Positions 26,395 through 34,766 are shown, numbered from the stretch's first letter. The stretch: 45,086 bases of DNA from an uncultured Oleispira sp. (GCA_913019965.1 CAJVZR010000031.1:1-45086), one strand, 5' to 3'. Translations and numbers: made by a program. Notes: generated by a model from the letters alone, not told the origin.

Positions 26395-27552
26395 ATGATC
26401 ATGACTCAAGAGCACAAAGAAATAAAAAGAACCGTTCGTAATTTCGTTGAGAACGAAATTAATCCTCACATTGATCAGTGGGAAAAAGACGGTATTTTTC
26501 CTGCGAAAGAACTTTTTAAGAAAATGGGTGACCTTGGCCTGTTGGGTATTTCTAAGCCTGAATCTGCGGGTGGTATGGGATTAGATTTCTCCTATGAAAT
26601 TGCTGCAGCGGAAGAATTTGGTGGCATCATCTGTGGTGGTGTACCTATGGCAATTGGTGTGCAGACTTGTATGGCTACACCAGCGCTTGCTCGTTTTGGT
26701 AGTGATTATATTAAAGAAACCTTCTTAGCGCCTGCGGTTGCCGGTGACATGGTTGCGTGTATTGGGGTGAGTGAACCGGGTGCGGGTTCTGACGTTGCGG
26801 CGATTAAAACCACTGCAGTCAAAGACGGTGATGACTACATCATCAACGGTACTAAAATGTGGATCACTAACTCCACTCAAGCTGACTTTGTTTGCCTACT
26901 GGCAAATACTTCTGAAGATAAAGCGCATAAGAACAAATCCTTGATCGTTGTACCCATGGATTCTGCGGGTATTACCTTCTCTGAGAAACTTGATAAATTG
27001 GGTATGCGTTCTTCTGATACGGCACAAATATTCTTCGACAACGTTCGTGTGCCGCAGAAAAATCTAATCGGTAGCGAAGGCGCTGGCTTCATGATGCAGA
27101 TGATGCAGTTCCAAGAAGAACGTATGTACGTTGCGGCTATGTCTTTGAAGTCGATGGAAATCTGTGTTGATAGCACGATTGAATATTGTCGTGAACGTGA
27201 AACTTTTGGTCAGCCTTTGATTAATAACCAGGTGATCCATTTCCGCATGGCGGAATTGCAAACTGAAATTGAAGCATTGCGTTGCATGGTTTATCAAGCA
27301 TGTGAAGGTTACCTAAATAAAGAAGATATGACCCGTCTTGCATCGATGGCTAAGTTGAAATCAGGTCGTCTGGTGCGTGAAGTTGCTGATAGCTGCTTAC
27401 AGTACTGGGGTGGTATGGGCTTCATGTGGGATAACGTTGTTTCTCGTTTCTATCGTGATAACCGCTTGGCTTCTATCGGCGGTGGTGCGGATGAAATCAT
27501 GATCGGTATTATTTGTAAGTACATGGATATTTTGCCGAAAAAACGCAAATAA
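26395..27552 (+). CDS. atuD: Acyl-CoA dehydrogenase, probable citronellyl-CoA dehydrogenase
   Basis: The 385-residue FAD flavoenzyme desaturates an acyl-CoA at the alpha-beta bond. Family motifs are CIGVSEPGAGSDVAA and KMWITNSTQADF. At the usual catalytic-Glu position of medium-chain enzymes (YEGT) this protein reads IGGGADEIM, whereas EER at 241-243 lines up with the alternative Glu position of isovaleryl-CoA dehydrogenase. Glu242 is therefore the likely base, fitting a 3-methyl-branched substrate such as citronellyl-CoA. AGGA precedes the ATG. It is separated from atuC by 525 bp and from atuE by 187 bp, both carrying palindromic elements. Confidence 0.87.
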   Translation: MIMTQEHKEIKRTVRNFVENEINPHIDQWEKDGIFPAKELFKKMGDLGLLGISKPESAGGMGLDFSYEIAAAEEFGGIICGGVPMAIGVQTCMATPALARFGSDYIKETFLAPAVAGDMVACIGVSEPGAGSDVAAIKTTAVKDGDDYIINGTKMWITNSTQADFVCLLANTSEDKAHKNKSLIVVPMDSAGITFSEKLDKLGMRSSDTAQIFFDNVRVPQKNLIGSEGAGFMMQMMQFQEERMYVAAMSLKSMEICVDSTIEYCRERETFGQPLINNQVIHFRMAELQTEIEALRCMVYQACEGYLNKEDMTRLASMAKLKSGRLVREVADSCLQYWGGMGFMWDNVVSRFYRDNRLASIGGGADEIMIGIICKYMDILPKKRK

Positions 27553-27569
27553 TTTGAGTTTATTAATGA

Positions 27570-27696
27570 GTTTTGGTTAGTCGAATCAATACATGCTTTT
27601 TTCAGCCGCCGAATCGATGCTACGTCCATGTAGCGCGATTCTACCGCGACATCCTGTCGCTGCTAAGAAAAAACATCTATTGCTTCAACTCAGAAC
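27570..27696. repeat. Compound palindromic element B (atuD-atuE gap)
   Basis: Imperfect outer arms are 27570..27606 and 27662..27696, best in CAATAcATG then a T-run against its complement. The core is a nested hairpin, GAATCG (27611..27616) with CGATTC (27636..27641) enclosing GCTAC-GTCCAT-GTAGC (27619..27634), followed by GCGACA-TCC-TGTCGC (27646..27660). The arms are unlike those of elements A, A2 and C, but the GTCCAT and TCC loops are shared. Confidence 0.8.
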
Positions 27697-27739
27697 AATG
27701 TATTTAACGCTAATATAATGCGTGAGCTGAGAATCTTTT

Positions 27740-28564
27740 ATGAGCCAACAAGAATTTGAAAACCCAGAATTTGAAACACTAGTAATACACGACGAAAGTC
27801 CTGTATTACGTGTGATGCTAAACCGTCCAAAGCTAGCCAATGCTATGAACCTGAAAATGGTGAATGAGCTAATGGCGGTGATGGAAAAAGTTGAAAACGA
27901 AAATTATCGCGTATTAATTATCAGTGGTGGTAATAGCAACTTCTGCGCCGGTGGTGATATTAAAGATATGCAATCAGCGGGTGCTGATAAGCAAGCGTTA
28001 ATAGAGCTTAATCGTGCATTTGGACACATGATTACTAAAGCAGACCATTTACCTGCTGCAGTTATCTGTGCTTTAGAAGGTGCGGTATTAGGCGGTGGAT
28101 TTGGTTTAGCCTGTGTTTCCGATTTAGCGATTGCGGTTGAGAAAACTCAGTTTGGTTTACCTGAAACTTCTTTAGGGATTATTCCTGCGCAAATTGCACC
28201 CTTTGTCGTGAAGCGTATTGGTTTAACTCAAACCCGTCGTATGGCTTTGTTTGGCAATCGTATTAAAGCAAACGAAGCGCTGAATCTTGGCTTAATTCAT
28301 CAGGTTGTTGAAAACGCTGAACAACTAGAAGACGAAGTGACTAAGGCGATTAAGCTGGCGATTAAATGCGCGCCTGCAGCAAGTAAAGTAACAAAAGCAC
28401 TGATTCATTGTGTTGAGCACGAAGCGCTAAATCCATTGCTGGATCAAGCAGCTGTGGATTTTGCTGATGCTGTGATGGGTGAAGGCCGTGAAGGCGGTGC
28501 TGCATTTATGCAAAAACGTTTGCCTGCTTGGGCAGATGTTCAACTTGAAGTAGGAGCTGAATAA
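27740..28564 (+). CDS. atuE: Enoyl-CoA hydratase-family protein, probable isohexenylglutaconyl-CoA hydratase
   Basis: The 274-residue crotonase-fold enzyme would add water to isohexenylglutaconyl-CoA. FCAGGDIKDM supplies one oxyanion element. Glu142 in FGLPETSLG matches the second catalytic Glu of classical hydratases, but the first Glu (GGGxE) is Gly122 in GGGFGLAC. Loss of that Glu is found in divergent crotonases and may be normal for AtuE. The gene sits between the dehydrogenase and the biotin carboxylase subunit, in the same order as in Pseudomonas, and is separated from the next gene by 2 bp. Confidence 0.85.
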   Translation: MSQQEFENPEFETLVIHDESPVLRVMLNRPKLANAMNLKMVNELMAVMEKVENENYRVLIISGGNSNFCAGGDIKDMQSAGADKQALIELNRAFGHMITKADHLPAAVICALEGAVLGGGFGLACVSDLAIAVEKTQFGLPETSLGIIPAQIAPFVVKRIGLTQTRRMALFGNRIKANEALNLGLIHQVVENAEQLEDEVTKAIKLAIKCAPAASKVTKALIHCVEHEALNPLLDQAAVDFADAVMGEGREGGAAFMQKRLPAWADVQLEVGAE

Positions 28565-28566
28565 GC

Positions 28567-30588
28567 ATGAGTACTCAAGCGCAAGGTTTTAATAAAGTAT
28601 TAGTGGCGAACCGTGGTGAAATTGCGGTCCGTGTTATTCGTTCTGCACAATCATTAGGTTATCGTACGGTAGCGGTTTTTTCTGAAGCAGATGCTAACGC
28701 CCCTCATGTTAGTGCTGCTGATGAAGCCATTTGTATTGGCGCTGCAGCCGTAGGCGAAAGTTATTTGGTTGCGGAAAAATTAATCGACGCCGCACAAAAA
28801 ACCGGCGCTGATGCGATTCACCCAGGTTATGGTTTCTTATCCGAAAACTCAGCATTCGCCAAAGCCTGTGTTGATGCCAACATCACCTTTATTGGCCCAC
28901 GCCCAGATGCCATTGATTTAATGGGCAGTAAGCGTCAGTCGAAAATCGCTATGATTGCAGCGGGTGTACCTTGTATTCCAGGTTATGAAGGCGCAGATCA
29001 AGCCGATGATGTATTGAAGAATGCAGCGATTGAGATCGGTATGCCGGTAATGCTAAAAGCCAGCGCCGGTGGTGGTGGTCGTGGTATGCGTTTGGTTACC
29101 GATGCGAATGATCTGGATGAGCTGATTAAATCGGCTCGTAGTGAGGCATTAAATGCCTTTGGTAGTGGTGAACTCATTATCGAAAAAGCAGTGATGCAGC
29201 CGCGCCATATTGAGATTCAAGTATTTGCCGATAGTTTTGGTAATACGGTTTATCTAGGTGAGCGTGATTGTTCTGTGCAGCGTCGCCATCAAAAGGTAGT
29301 CGAAGAAGCGCCATCACCTTTTGTAAATCCTGACATGCGTAAAGCCATGGGTGAGGCGGCAGTTAATGCGGCTAAATCGTGTAATTATGTCGGTGCAGGA
29401 ACGGTAGAGTTTTTAGCCGATAGCGAAGGCAATTTTTACTTCTTAGAAATGAATACGCGCTTGCAGGTTGAGCATCCGGTAACAGAATTAATTACCGGTT
29501 TAGATCTAGTCGCCATGCAGCTACGTGTTGCAGCGGGGGATACACTTTCGATCAGCCAAGACGATGTGACATTAACCGGTCACGCGATGGAAGTGCGTTT
29601 ATACGCTGAAGATCCAGGTGCTAACTTTATTCCGCAAACAGGTTTATTAAACTTGTGGCAGCCGGCGTCAGGTGATGGTATTCGTATTGATTCGGGTATC
29701 GCACAAGGGCAAGTCGTTAGTCCGTTTTATGACCCTATGCTAGCGAAGATTATTGCTTATGGTGAAAACCGTGAAGAAGCTCGCCGTCGTTTAGTGCGTG
29801 CAGTTGAAGATAGCCACTTATTAGGTATTAAAGATAACCGTGCTTTCTTAGCGGCTATCTTGCGCAACGAAACCTTTATTCAAGGTGAAGCAACGACTGC
29901 GTTTATTGGTGATGATTTTAATCAAGATCCAAGCTTGCAAGCACTAAAAGCTCAAAATCAAGAAGTTGCTTTAGCGGCTGCGATTTTATGTGCGGTTAAT
30001 ACTGGCAGCGCAGGCTGGCATAATAATGAAATCGGTAGTCGTTTTATTAAGCTTGCATGTGAAGAGCAGACATTTGAATTGGCATTGAGCAAAGCCGATA
30101 ATCAAATTACGACTGAGCTAATATCTATTGAGTCTGTTTCGACCGATGAAAGCATCGCTCCGATTATTTTAACCGTGTTGGAGCAGACAGAAAATACTTT
30201 AAAGTATTTGCATGATGGCATCGTTCGCAGTGTGGTTTATAGTCGTACTAAAGGCGAAGGTGAAGCCCTAGGGTGTGAGCAAGTTCATCTAGCAGCTCGT
30301 TACGGCAATTTAACCTTTACCGATATTAGCTTACAGTCGGCGAAGAAGAACCAAGGTGGCTCTGATCAGGTATTAGCCTCGATGGATGGTGCTATGGTTG
30401 ATGTGATGGTGAAAGTCGGTGATGTTGTAGAAGTTGGTCAGACGTTAGCCGTATTAGAAGCAATGAAGATGGAACATCCTCTTAAAGCGGGTGTGGCTGG
30501 CACCATTGCAGAAGTATTAGTCCTGGCGGGTGATCAAGTTAAAGGTCGCCAGAAATTAATTCAGATTACGGCTACTGAAGCTGAATAA
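28567..30588 (+). CDS. atuF: Geranyl-CoA carboxylase, biotin-containing (alpha) subunit
   Basis: The 673-residue protein combines a biotin carboxylase (about 8-455: VLVANRGEIAVRVIRSA, ATP-grasp KASAGGGGRGMR from Lys164, EMNTRLQVEHPVTE), a linker domain and a C-terminal biotinyl domain with EAMKMEH, where Lys634 carries biotin. It carboxylates biotin with ATP and bicarbonate and hands CO2 to the AtuC subunit. Size fits AtuF or the alpha subunit of methylcrotonyl-CoA carboxylase; context favours AtuF. It is 2 bp after atuE and 46 bp before the SDR gene. Confidence 0.9.
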   Translation: MSTQAQGFNKVLVANRGEIAVRVIRSAQSLGYRTVAVFSEADANAPHVSAADEAICIGAAAVGESYLVAEKLIDAAQKTGADAIHPGYGFLSENSAFAKACVDANITFIGPRPDAIDLMGSKRQSKIAMIAAGVPCIPGYEGADQADDVLKNAAIEIGMPVMLKASAGGGGRGMRLVTDANDLDELIKSARSEALNAFGSGELIIEKAVMQPRHIEIQVFADSFGNTVYLGERDCSVQRRHQKVVEEAPSPFVNPDMRKAMGEAAVNAAKSCNYVGAGTVEFLADSEGNFYFLEMNTRLQVEHPVTELITGLDLVAMQLRVAAGDTLSISQDDVTLTGHAMEVRLYAEDPGANFIPQTGLLNLWQPASGDGIRIDSGIAQGQVVSPFYDPMLAKIIAYGENREEARRRLVRAVEDSHLLGIKDNRAFLAAILRNETFIQGEATTAFIGDDFNQDPSLQALKAQNQEVALAAAILCAVNTGSAGWHNNEIGSRFIKLACEEQTFELALSKADNQITTELISIESVSTDESIAPIILTVLEQTENTLKYLHDGIVRSVVYSRTKGEGEALGCEQVHLAARYGNLTFTDISLQSAKKNQGGSDQVLASMDGAMVDVMVKVGDVVEVGQTLAVLEAMKMEHPLKAGVAGTIAEVLVLAGDQVKGRQKLIQITATEAE

Positions 30589-30634
30589 TTTATCGTAACT
30601 TAGAATTGAGAAATTTAGGCTTGAGGAATTTATT

Positions 30635-31519
30635 ATGAGTTCATTGAAAAATAAAACAATTATCATCACAGGCGCTAGCCGTGGTATCGGCCGTGAAGTA
30701 GCTTTAGCGTGTGCAGCTGAAGGCGCAAATATCGTCATCGCCGCTAAGTCTGATCAGCCTCACCCAAAACTGGAAGGTACGATTCATTCTGTTGTTAAAG
30801 AAGTTGAAGAAGCTGGCGGTCAAGGCCTTGCAGTTAAAGTGGATGTACGCAGCGAAGAAGACATCGATAACTTAATCAAGCTTACCGTTGAGAAGTTTGG
30901 TGGCATCGATACCATCATTAATAACGCTGGTGCGATTGCGTTAGCTGGTGTTGAATCAACGCCGCTGAAAAAGCTGGATCTTATGATGCAAGTGAACTTC
31001 CGCGCTGTTTTCTTGTTAAGCCAGAAAGCGTTGCCGCATTTGAAGAAGTCTGAAAATGGTCACATTTTAAGTTTCTCGCCACCGTTGGATTTAGATCGCC
31101 GTTGGATGCGTAACCACTCGCCGTATACCTTGACTAAATACGGTATGTCTATGCTAACCATGGGCATGTCGGATGAATTTAAGCGCTATGGCATCGCAGT
31201 AAACGCACTATGGCCTCGTACTGTGATTCATACTGCAGCGACATCGTTTGGTGGCAAGCAGTCATTTGATCGTGCTCGTGGGCCTAAGATCATGGCCGAT
31301 GCCGCGTTTGCATTATTGAAAACTGAAAACCGTGAAATCACGGGGCAGTTATTAATTGATGAAGACTTCTTACGTACTCAAGGTGTGGAAGATTTTGAAC
31401 AGTATCGTGCTAATCCTGAAAGTGATAAGACGGACTTGATGCCTGATTTGTTTGTGCAAGAAGCGGATGCTTATGTACGTGGTAGTGTGGCTCCGCTTGC
31501 AGGTTTGACTGACGAATAA
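30635..31519 (+). CDS. Short-chain dehydrogenase/reductase of the atu cluster (AtuG/AtuB-like)
   Basis: The 294-residue HSDL2-like SDR has the cofactor loop TGASRGIG (12-19), NNAG (97-100), and catalytic Tyr164 and Lys168 in YTLTK, with RRWMRNHSPY just before. Pseudomonas atu clusters contain two SDR genes (atuB, atuG); only one lies in this cluster, and a second near-identical copy is at 1..792. TTGAGG precedes the ATG. The role in the pathway is unproven, possibly citronellol/citronellal oxidation or a 3-hydroxyacyl-CoA step. Confidence 0.88.
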   Translation: MSSLKNKTIIITGASRGIGREVALACAAEGANIVIAAKSDQPHPKLEGTIHSVVKEVEEAGGQGLAVKVDVRSEEDIDNLIKLTVEKFGGIDTIINNAGAIALAGVESTPLKKLDLMMQVNFRAVFLLSQKALPHLKKSENGHILSFSPPLDLDRRWMRNHSPYTLTKYGMSMLTMGMSDEFKRYGIAVNALWPRTVIHTAATSFGGKQSFDRARGPKIMADAAFALLKTENREITGQLLIDEDFLRTQGVEDFEQYRANPESDKTDLMPDLFVQEADAYVRGSVAPLAGLTDE

Positions 31520-31715
31520 AAAGCGAAGAGCGGTTAACCACCGAGGGCACAGAGGACACAGAGGAAAGCAAAAGTAAAAAGAGTAAAAGGTTATATTTAG
31601 CTAAGGTTAATAACGTGTAAGTGGCACATTATGATTCTGTCTTTTTTCCTTTCTCATTATCTTTCCTCTGTGTAGCGAAGCGCTCTGTGTCCTCTGTGGT
31701 TAACCGCTTTTTATC
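31518..31715. repeat. Long inverted repeat D, CAC(A/C)GAGG type
   Basis: The left arm (about 31518..31568) and right arm (31661..31715) share, when one is inverted, AAAAGCGGTTAACCAC, then GAGG-CACAGAGG units and ACACAGAGGAAAG. The right arm has an extra AGCGCTTCGCT-like block. The loop is about 92 bp. It starts right at the SDR stop codon and ends 29 bp before the isomerase start. The paralogous spacer at 793..812 is only 20 bp and lacks it. Element E at 36.3 kb has homologous arms. Confidence 0.85.
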
Positions 31716-31744
31716 TTTTCTAAGATAATGAAGAGTAACTGAAA

Positions 31745-32461
31745 ATGTCTTTAATGAGTTTGCGCAACGAAGGCAAGGTTGCGATTATTTCTATGGATAA
31801 TGGCAAGAACGCCAATAACCTAGAATTTGCCCAGCAGCTTTTAGGCTTGTTAAAACAAGTTGAAGAAGAAAAAACCAATAAAGCGTTGATCTTGGCTTCT
31901 AGTGATGAAAAAAACTGGAGCCAGGGTATTGATGTGATGTGGTTAATGAGCAGTATTCAAGGTGGAAAGAAGGATGACGTAAAAGCCTTTCTTTCTACTA
32001 TGGATGAAGTTTATACACTCATGATGCAATACCCTATGCCGATTATTGCTGCGATGAATGGTCATACCTTTGGTAATGGCATCGTGATAGCTTCGGCCTG
32101 TGATTTCCGTTTTGCTCGCAGTGATCGCGGTTATATTTGTTTCCCTGAAGTGGATATGAATATTCCATTTGTACCGGGTTTGATTGATGTGATATTAAAA
32201 GCGATTCCTCAGTATAAGTTCAACGATATGATCTTAACCGGTCGAAAGTTGGGCGCAGAGGAAATGGCGGAGGCTAATTTTATTGATCGTACTTTTGATT
32301 CCGCAGAGTCGTTAAATGAAGGTGCTTTAGAATTTGCTAAAACTTTTAGCAAGAGCCGAGCTATTTTTGCTGAGCATAAACGCCGTTTGCACAAGCCGGT
32401 GCTGGATGCATTAGCAGAAAAAAATCCTCCCGTAATCGAAGCGATGAAAATTCTTTTATAA
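31745..32461 (+). CDS. Enoyl-CoA hydratase/isomerase-family protein (delta3,delta2-enoyl-CoA isomerase-like)
   Basis: The 238-residue crotonase-fold protein most resembles peroxisome/plant-type enoyl-CoA isomerases, with FGNGIVIASACDFRFARS and the signature ICFPEVDMNIPFVPG. Such enzymes shift a double bond to make a 2-trans-enoyl-CoA, which could serve unsaturated intermediates of terpene breakdown. It is not part of the Pseudomonas atu set as I know it. A stump of the same gene follows the other SDR copy at 813..863, so the SDR-isomerase pairing predates the duplication. It is convergent with the histidine kinase gene, 12 bp apart. Confidence 0.82.
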   Translation: MSLMSLRNEGKVAIISMDNGKNANNLEFAQQLLGLLKQVEEEKTNKALILASSDEKNWSQGIDVMWLMSSIQGGKKDDVKAFLSTMDEVYTLMMQYPMPIIAAMNGHTFGNGIVIASACDFRFARSDRGYICFPEVDMNIPFVPGLIDVILKAIPQYKFNDMILTGRKLGAEEMAEANFIDRTFDSAESLNEGALEFAKTFSKSRAIFAEHKRRLHKPVLDALAEKNPPVIEAMKILL

Positions 32462-32473
32462 TCTACTGAGTGC

Positions 32474-33898
32474 TTAAAAAGTCAGTGGGATGCTGATCTC
32501 ATAACGCACACCCAGTGGGGAATCCATCAGCTTTATTTGTCCATGATAAGTATTGCTGATGGTATTGTTGATCACGTTTAATCCTAGGCCGACTTTTCCG
32601 CTTTCTCTTTTGGTTGAGAAGAAGGGGTCAAATACTGATGTTCGTTCATCCGCAGAGATACCGATGCCATTATCTTGATAGTTGATGATCAGGTTCTCAT
32701 TATTTTGGTTGATATGAATTGAAATGAGTCCTGAATCCATATGAATAAATCCATGCTCAAGGGAGTTGTCAACCAATTGAGAGAGCACTTGCCAAAGTGA
32801 ACTCTTTGAGTGGCAAGTTGTATTTTTTTCGACTTCAAATTCTAAAGCATGAGCTCCTAATTTTTCTTGTATATGATCGCTAAAATCCTGCATAAGTTCA
32901 TCGACTAAGAATTTGCTTTTATCGTAATCGGCAAGGGATATGTCAATCTCTCTAAATTGCGCAATCAAGGCGGCGGTTTTTTTTAAACTGCTTTCGGTGA
33001 GATGAACGGAATCTTTCATTTCGTTTAAACGCACTAATGCATCATTTTTTGATAGCTGATTATTTTCAATACTATTAATGAACTGCGTGATTGTTTGCTC
33101 GGTAAAGCTGGTTGCTGTGGTCGCGACTCCGACTGGGGTATTGATCTCATGAGCAAAGCCAGCAAGTATTTTTGTCGTGGTTTGTGTTTTTGCTACTTTC
33201 AAAGATTGTGAGTTATCTAAGGCTTGTTGTACTAAAACTTTAGACAGCTCTTCATTGGTTGCAACTAATTGCTGATTGCGTTCATCGATAGTTTGGCTAA
33301 GCAATTTATTAGCTTCAATCAGTTGGCAGCGGGCTGAGTCATTTTCAAATACAATTGCTGCAAGGCTGGCATTGGTTTCAATAAACTGGATGTCTTCTTC
33401 GATAGGTGTTCTAGGTTGAGCGTAATACATGGCGAAGGTACCAAAGACCTTACCTTCAGCTCCTATAATGGGCTCTGACCAGCAAGCTTGTAAACCGGCA
33501 CCTAGCGCCAAGGCTTTGTATTGGGCCCAGTAGGGGTGGCTATTGATGTCTTCAACGATGACTCGTTGCTTCTGAAAAGCTGCTGTACCGCAAGATCCTA
33601 CCCCTTGACCAATTTGTACGCCATCTAAGGCCGCACAATAGTCGGCAGGTAAAGAAGCGGAAGCAATAGGGTGTAGTGTGGACGTTTCTTGGTTTAATAA
33701 TAAAACGCTGCACATCATGTCGGGATTATAATCTTCGGCCTTTTCACACAGCAGGTTAAGAGTGTCCGCCAGTGCCTCTCCTTGAGCGACTCGGCGTAGT
33801 ACTTCTCCTCGACCTGATTCAATACGGCTAGCGAGGCGCCAATAGCTAATATCTTGGTTAGTCGATAGCTCAGAGTACAGCGGTGATTTGTAAGTCAT
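32474..33898 (-). CDS. Cytosolic GAF-domain sensor histidine kinase, orphan
   Basis: The 474-residue protein has a GAF domain (about 30-185, with GQGVGSCGTAAFQKQRVIVED), a coiled-coil linker, a His-box with His250 in AGFAHEINTPVG, and a HATPase domain with NSLEHGF (N), DNGIGI (G1) and GLGLNVINN (G2). There is no transmembrane segment, so it should sense an intracellular signal through GAF. No response regulator lies nearby, so the partner is unlinked. The upstream side faces a 600-bp AT-rich spacer. Confidence 0.9.
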   Translation of the reverse strand: MTYKSPLYSELSTNQDISYWRLASRIESGRGEVLRRVAQGEALADTLNLLCEKAEDYNPDMMCSVLLLNQETSTLHPIASASLPADYCAALDGVQIGQGVGSCGTAAFQKQRVIVEDINSHPYWAQYKALALGAGLQACWSEPIIGAEGKVFGTFAMYYAQPRTPIEEDIQFIETNASLAAIVFENDSARCQLIEANKLLSQTIDERNQQLVATNEELSKVLVQQALDNSQSLKVAKTQTTTKILAGFAHEINTPVGVATTATSFTEQTITQFINSIENNQLSKNDALVRLNEMKDSVHLTESSLKKTAALIAQFREIDISLADYDKSKFLVDELMQDFSDHIQEKLGAHALEFEVEKNTTCHSKSSLWQVLSQLVDNSLEHGFIHMDSGLISIHINQNNENLIINYQDNGIGISADERTSVFDPFFSTKRESGKVGLGLNVINNTISNTYHGQIKLMDSPLGVRYEISIPLTF

Positions 33899-34498
33899 GA
33901 GACAGTGTGGGCCGTTTAGTATTTTGATGGCTTAATTATAGTTTATAGGAATAATTTTGAGGTAAAACCTAGGCCAAAGTTGAGAGATATCAAGTTACCA
34001 ACAAGTTCTGTGGATAAATATGGGTATAAAATATTTATAACCGCCTGCAGCCCTTGTTTTATCACCACTTGAGTTAAATTGTTGCTTTTTCGAACAATTG
34101 TTTGAATTTGTTTAAACCCAGTAAAGTCAATGGTTTAGAGGGTTTTTTTAAAGAAAATTACGCTGTGGAAAAAGTTGCAAATTATTTATATTTTTCTTCA
34201 ATACAAGACTTGTTTTTATATTTTATAAGCGTTATTTAGGCTTTAGAATGGCACTTATCATAATAATATCCACAGATGCTGTGGGTAACTACAAGGATAA
34301 CTAATAGCATAACTTTGTTGCTCTTACTTTTACCCTATACCTGTGCAGTTATTTCTTTAACTTAGTTAAATTGTTGGTTTTTTAATCAGTTCATAACTAA
34401 GAATTGGCTAAATTGTTATTGCAATATCTGCTAAGATATCCGTCATATTATATTCAGCTTATTCAAGCTGCTTTCACCGATTCAATTTAGGTCTTGTT
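33899..34498. other. 600-bp gene-free AT-rich spacer with DnaA-box-like sites
   Basis: No credible gene is seen between the divergent kinase and RRM genes. Four DnaA-box-like nonamers occur: TGTGGATAA at 34009..34017 (perfect), TGTGGAAAA at 34164..34172, ATATCCACA at 34266..34274 and TGTGGGTAA at 34280..34288, the last two forming an inverted pair. A 6-bp hairpin, CAGCTT-ATTC-AAGCTG, lies at 34455..34470, 28 bp before the RRM start, perhaps in a structured 5' leader. The spacer may be regulatory or a DnaA-titration site; oriC is not implied, because no replication gene is adjacent. Confidence 0.5.
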
Positions 34499-34741
34499 AT
34501 GAAACTACTTATCCGCAACCTTTCTCGTTCTCTTACTGAAGAAGATCTTGAAGCACTATTTGCTCCTTATGGTGAAGTAGCCGAGTGTACCTTGGTAATG
34601 GATGAGAAAACCGGTGGCTCTAAAGGCTTTGGTTTTGTTGAAATGCCTGGGCCGGGTAATGGTAAAGCCGCGATGAAGTCGTTGAATGCGACTGAGATTG
34701 CAGGTCAGGTTATTCGTGTAAAACGCGCACAAGAAAAATAA
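34499..34741 (+). CDS. Single-RRM RNA-binding protein
   Basis: The 80-residue protein is one RNA recognition motif with RNP2 LLIRNL (3-8) and RNP1 KGFGFVEM (42-49), both with the aromatic residues used in RNA stacking. Such small bacterial RRM proteins are often cold-inducible. It has a long AT-rich upstream region and is 25 bp before murJ, possibly co-transcribed. RNA targets are unknown. Confidence 0.9.
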   Translation: MKLLIRNLSRSLTEEDLEALFAPYGEVAECTLVMDEKTGGSKGFGFVEMPGPGNGKAAMKSLNATEIAGQVIRVKRAQEK

Positions 34742-34766
34742 TTGGTTATAACCGCACGGAAGCAGT

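Noticed and set aside
22403..30588. Leucine (liu) degradation cluster
   Set aside because: Carboxylase, dehydrogenase and hydratase genes are similar in type, but AtuA is present, the regulator is TetR rather than MerR, and HMG-CoA lyase is missing.
31518..31715. Insertion sequence with transposase
   Set aside because: The inverted repeat encloses only about 92 bp with no coding capacity, so at most it is a non-autonomous element.
34009..34288. Chromosomal origin oriC
   Set aside because: DnaA-box-like sites are present but no dnaA, dnaN, gyrB or mnmG lies nearby and clear 13-mer unwinding repeats are not evident; skew could not be computed.
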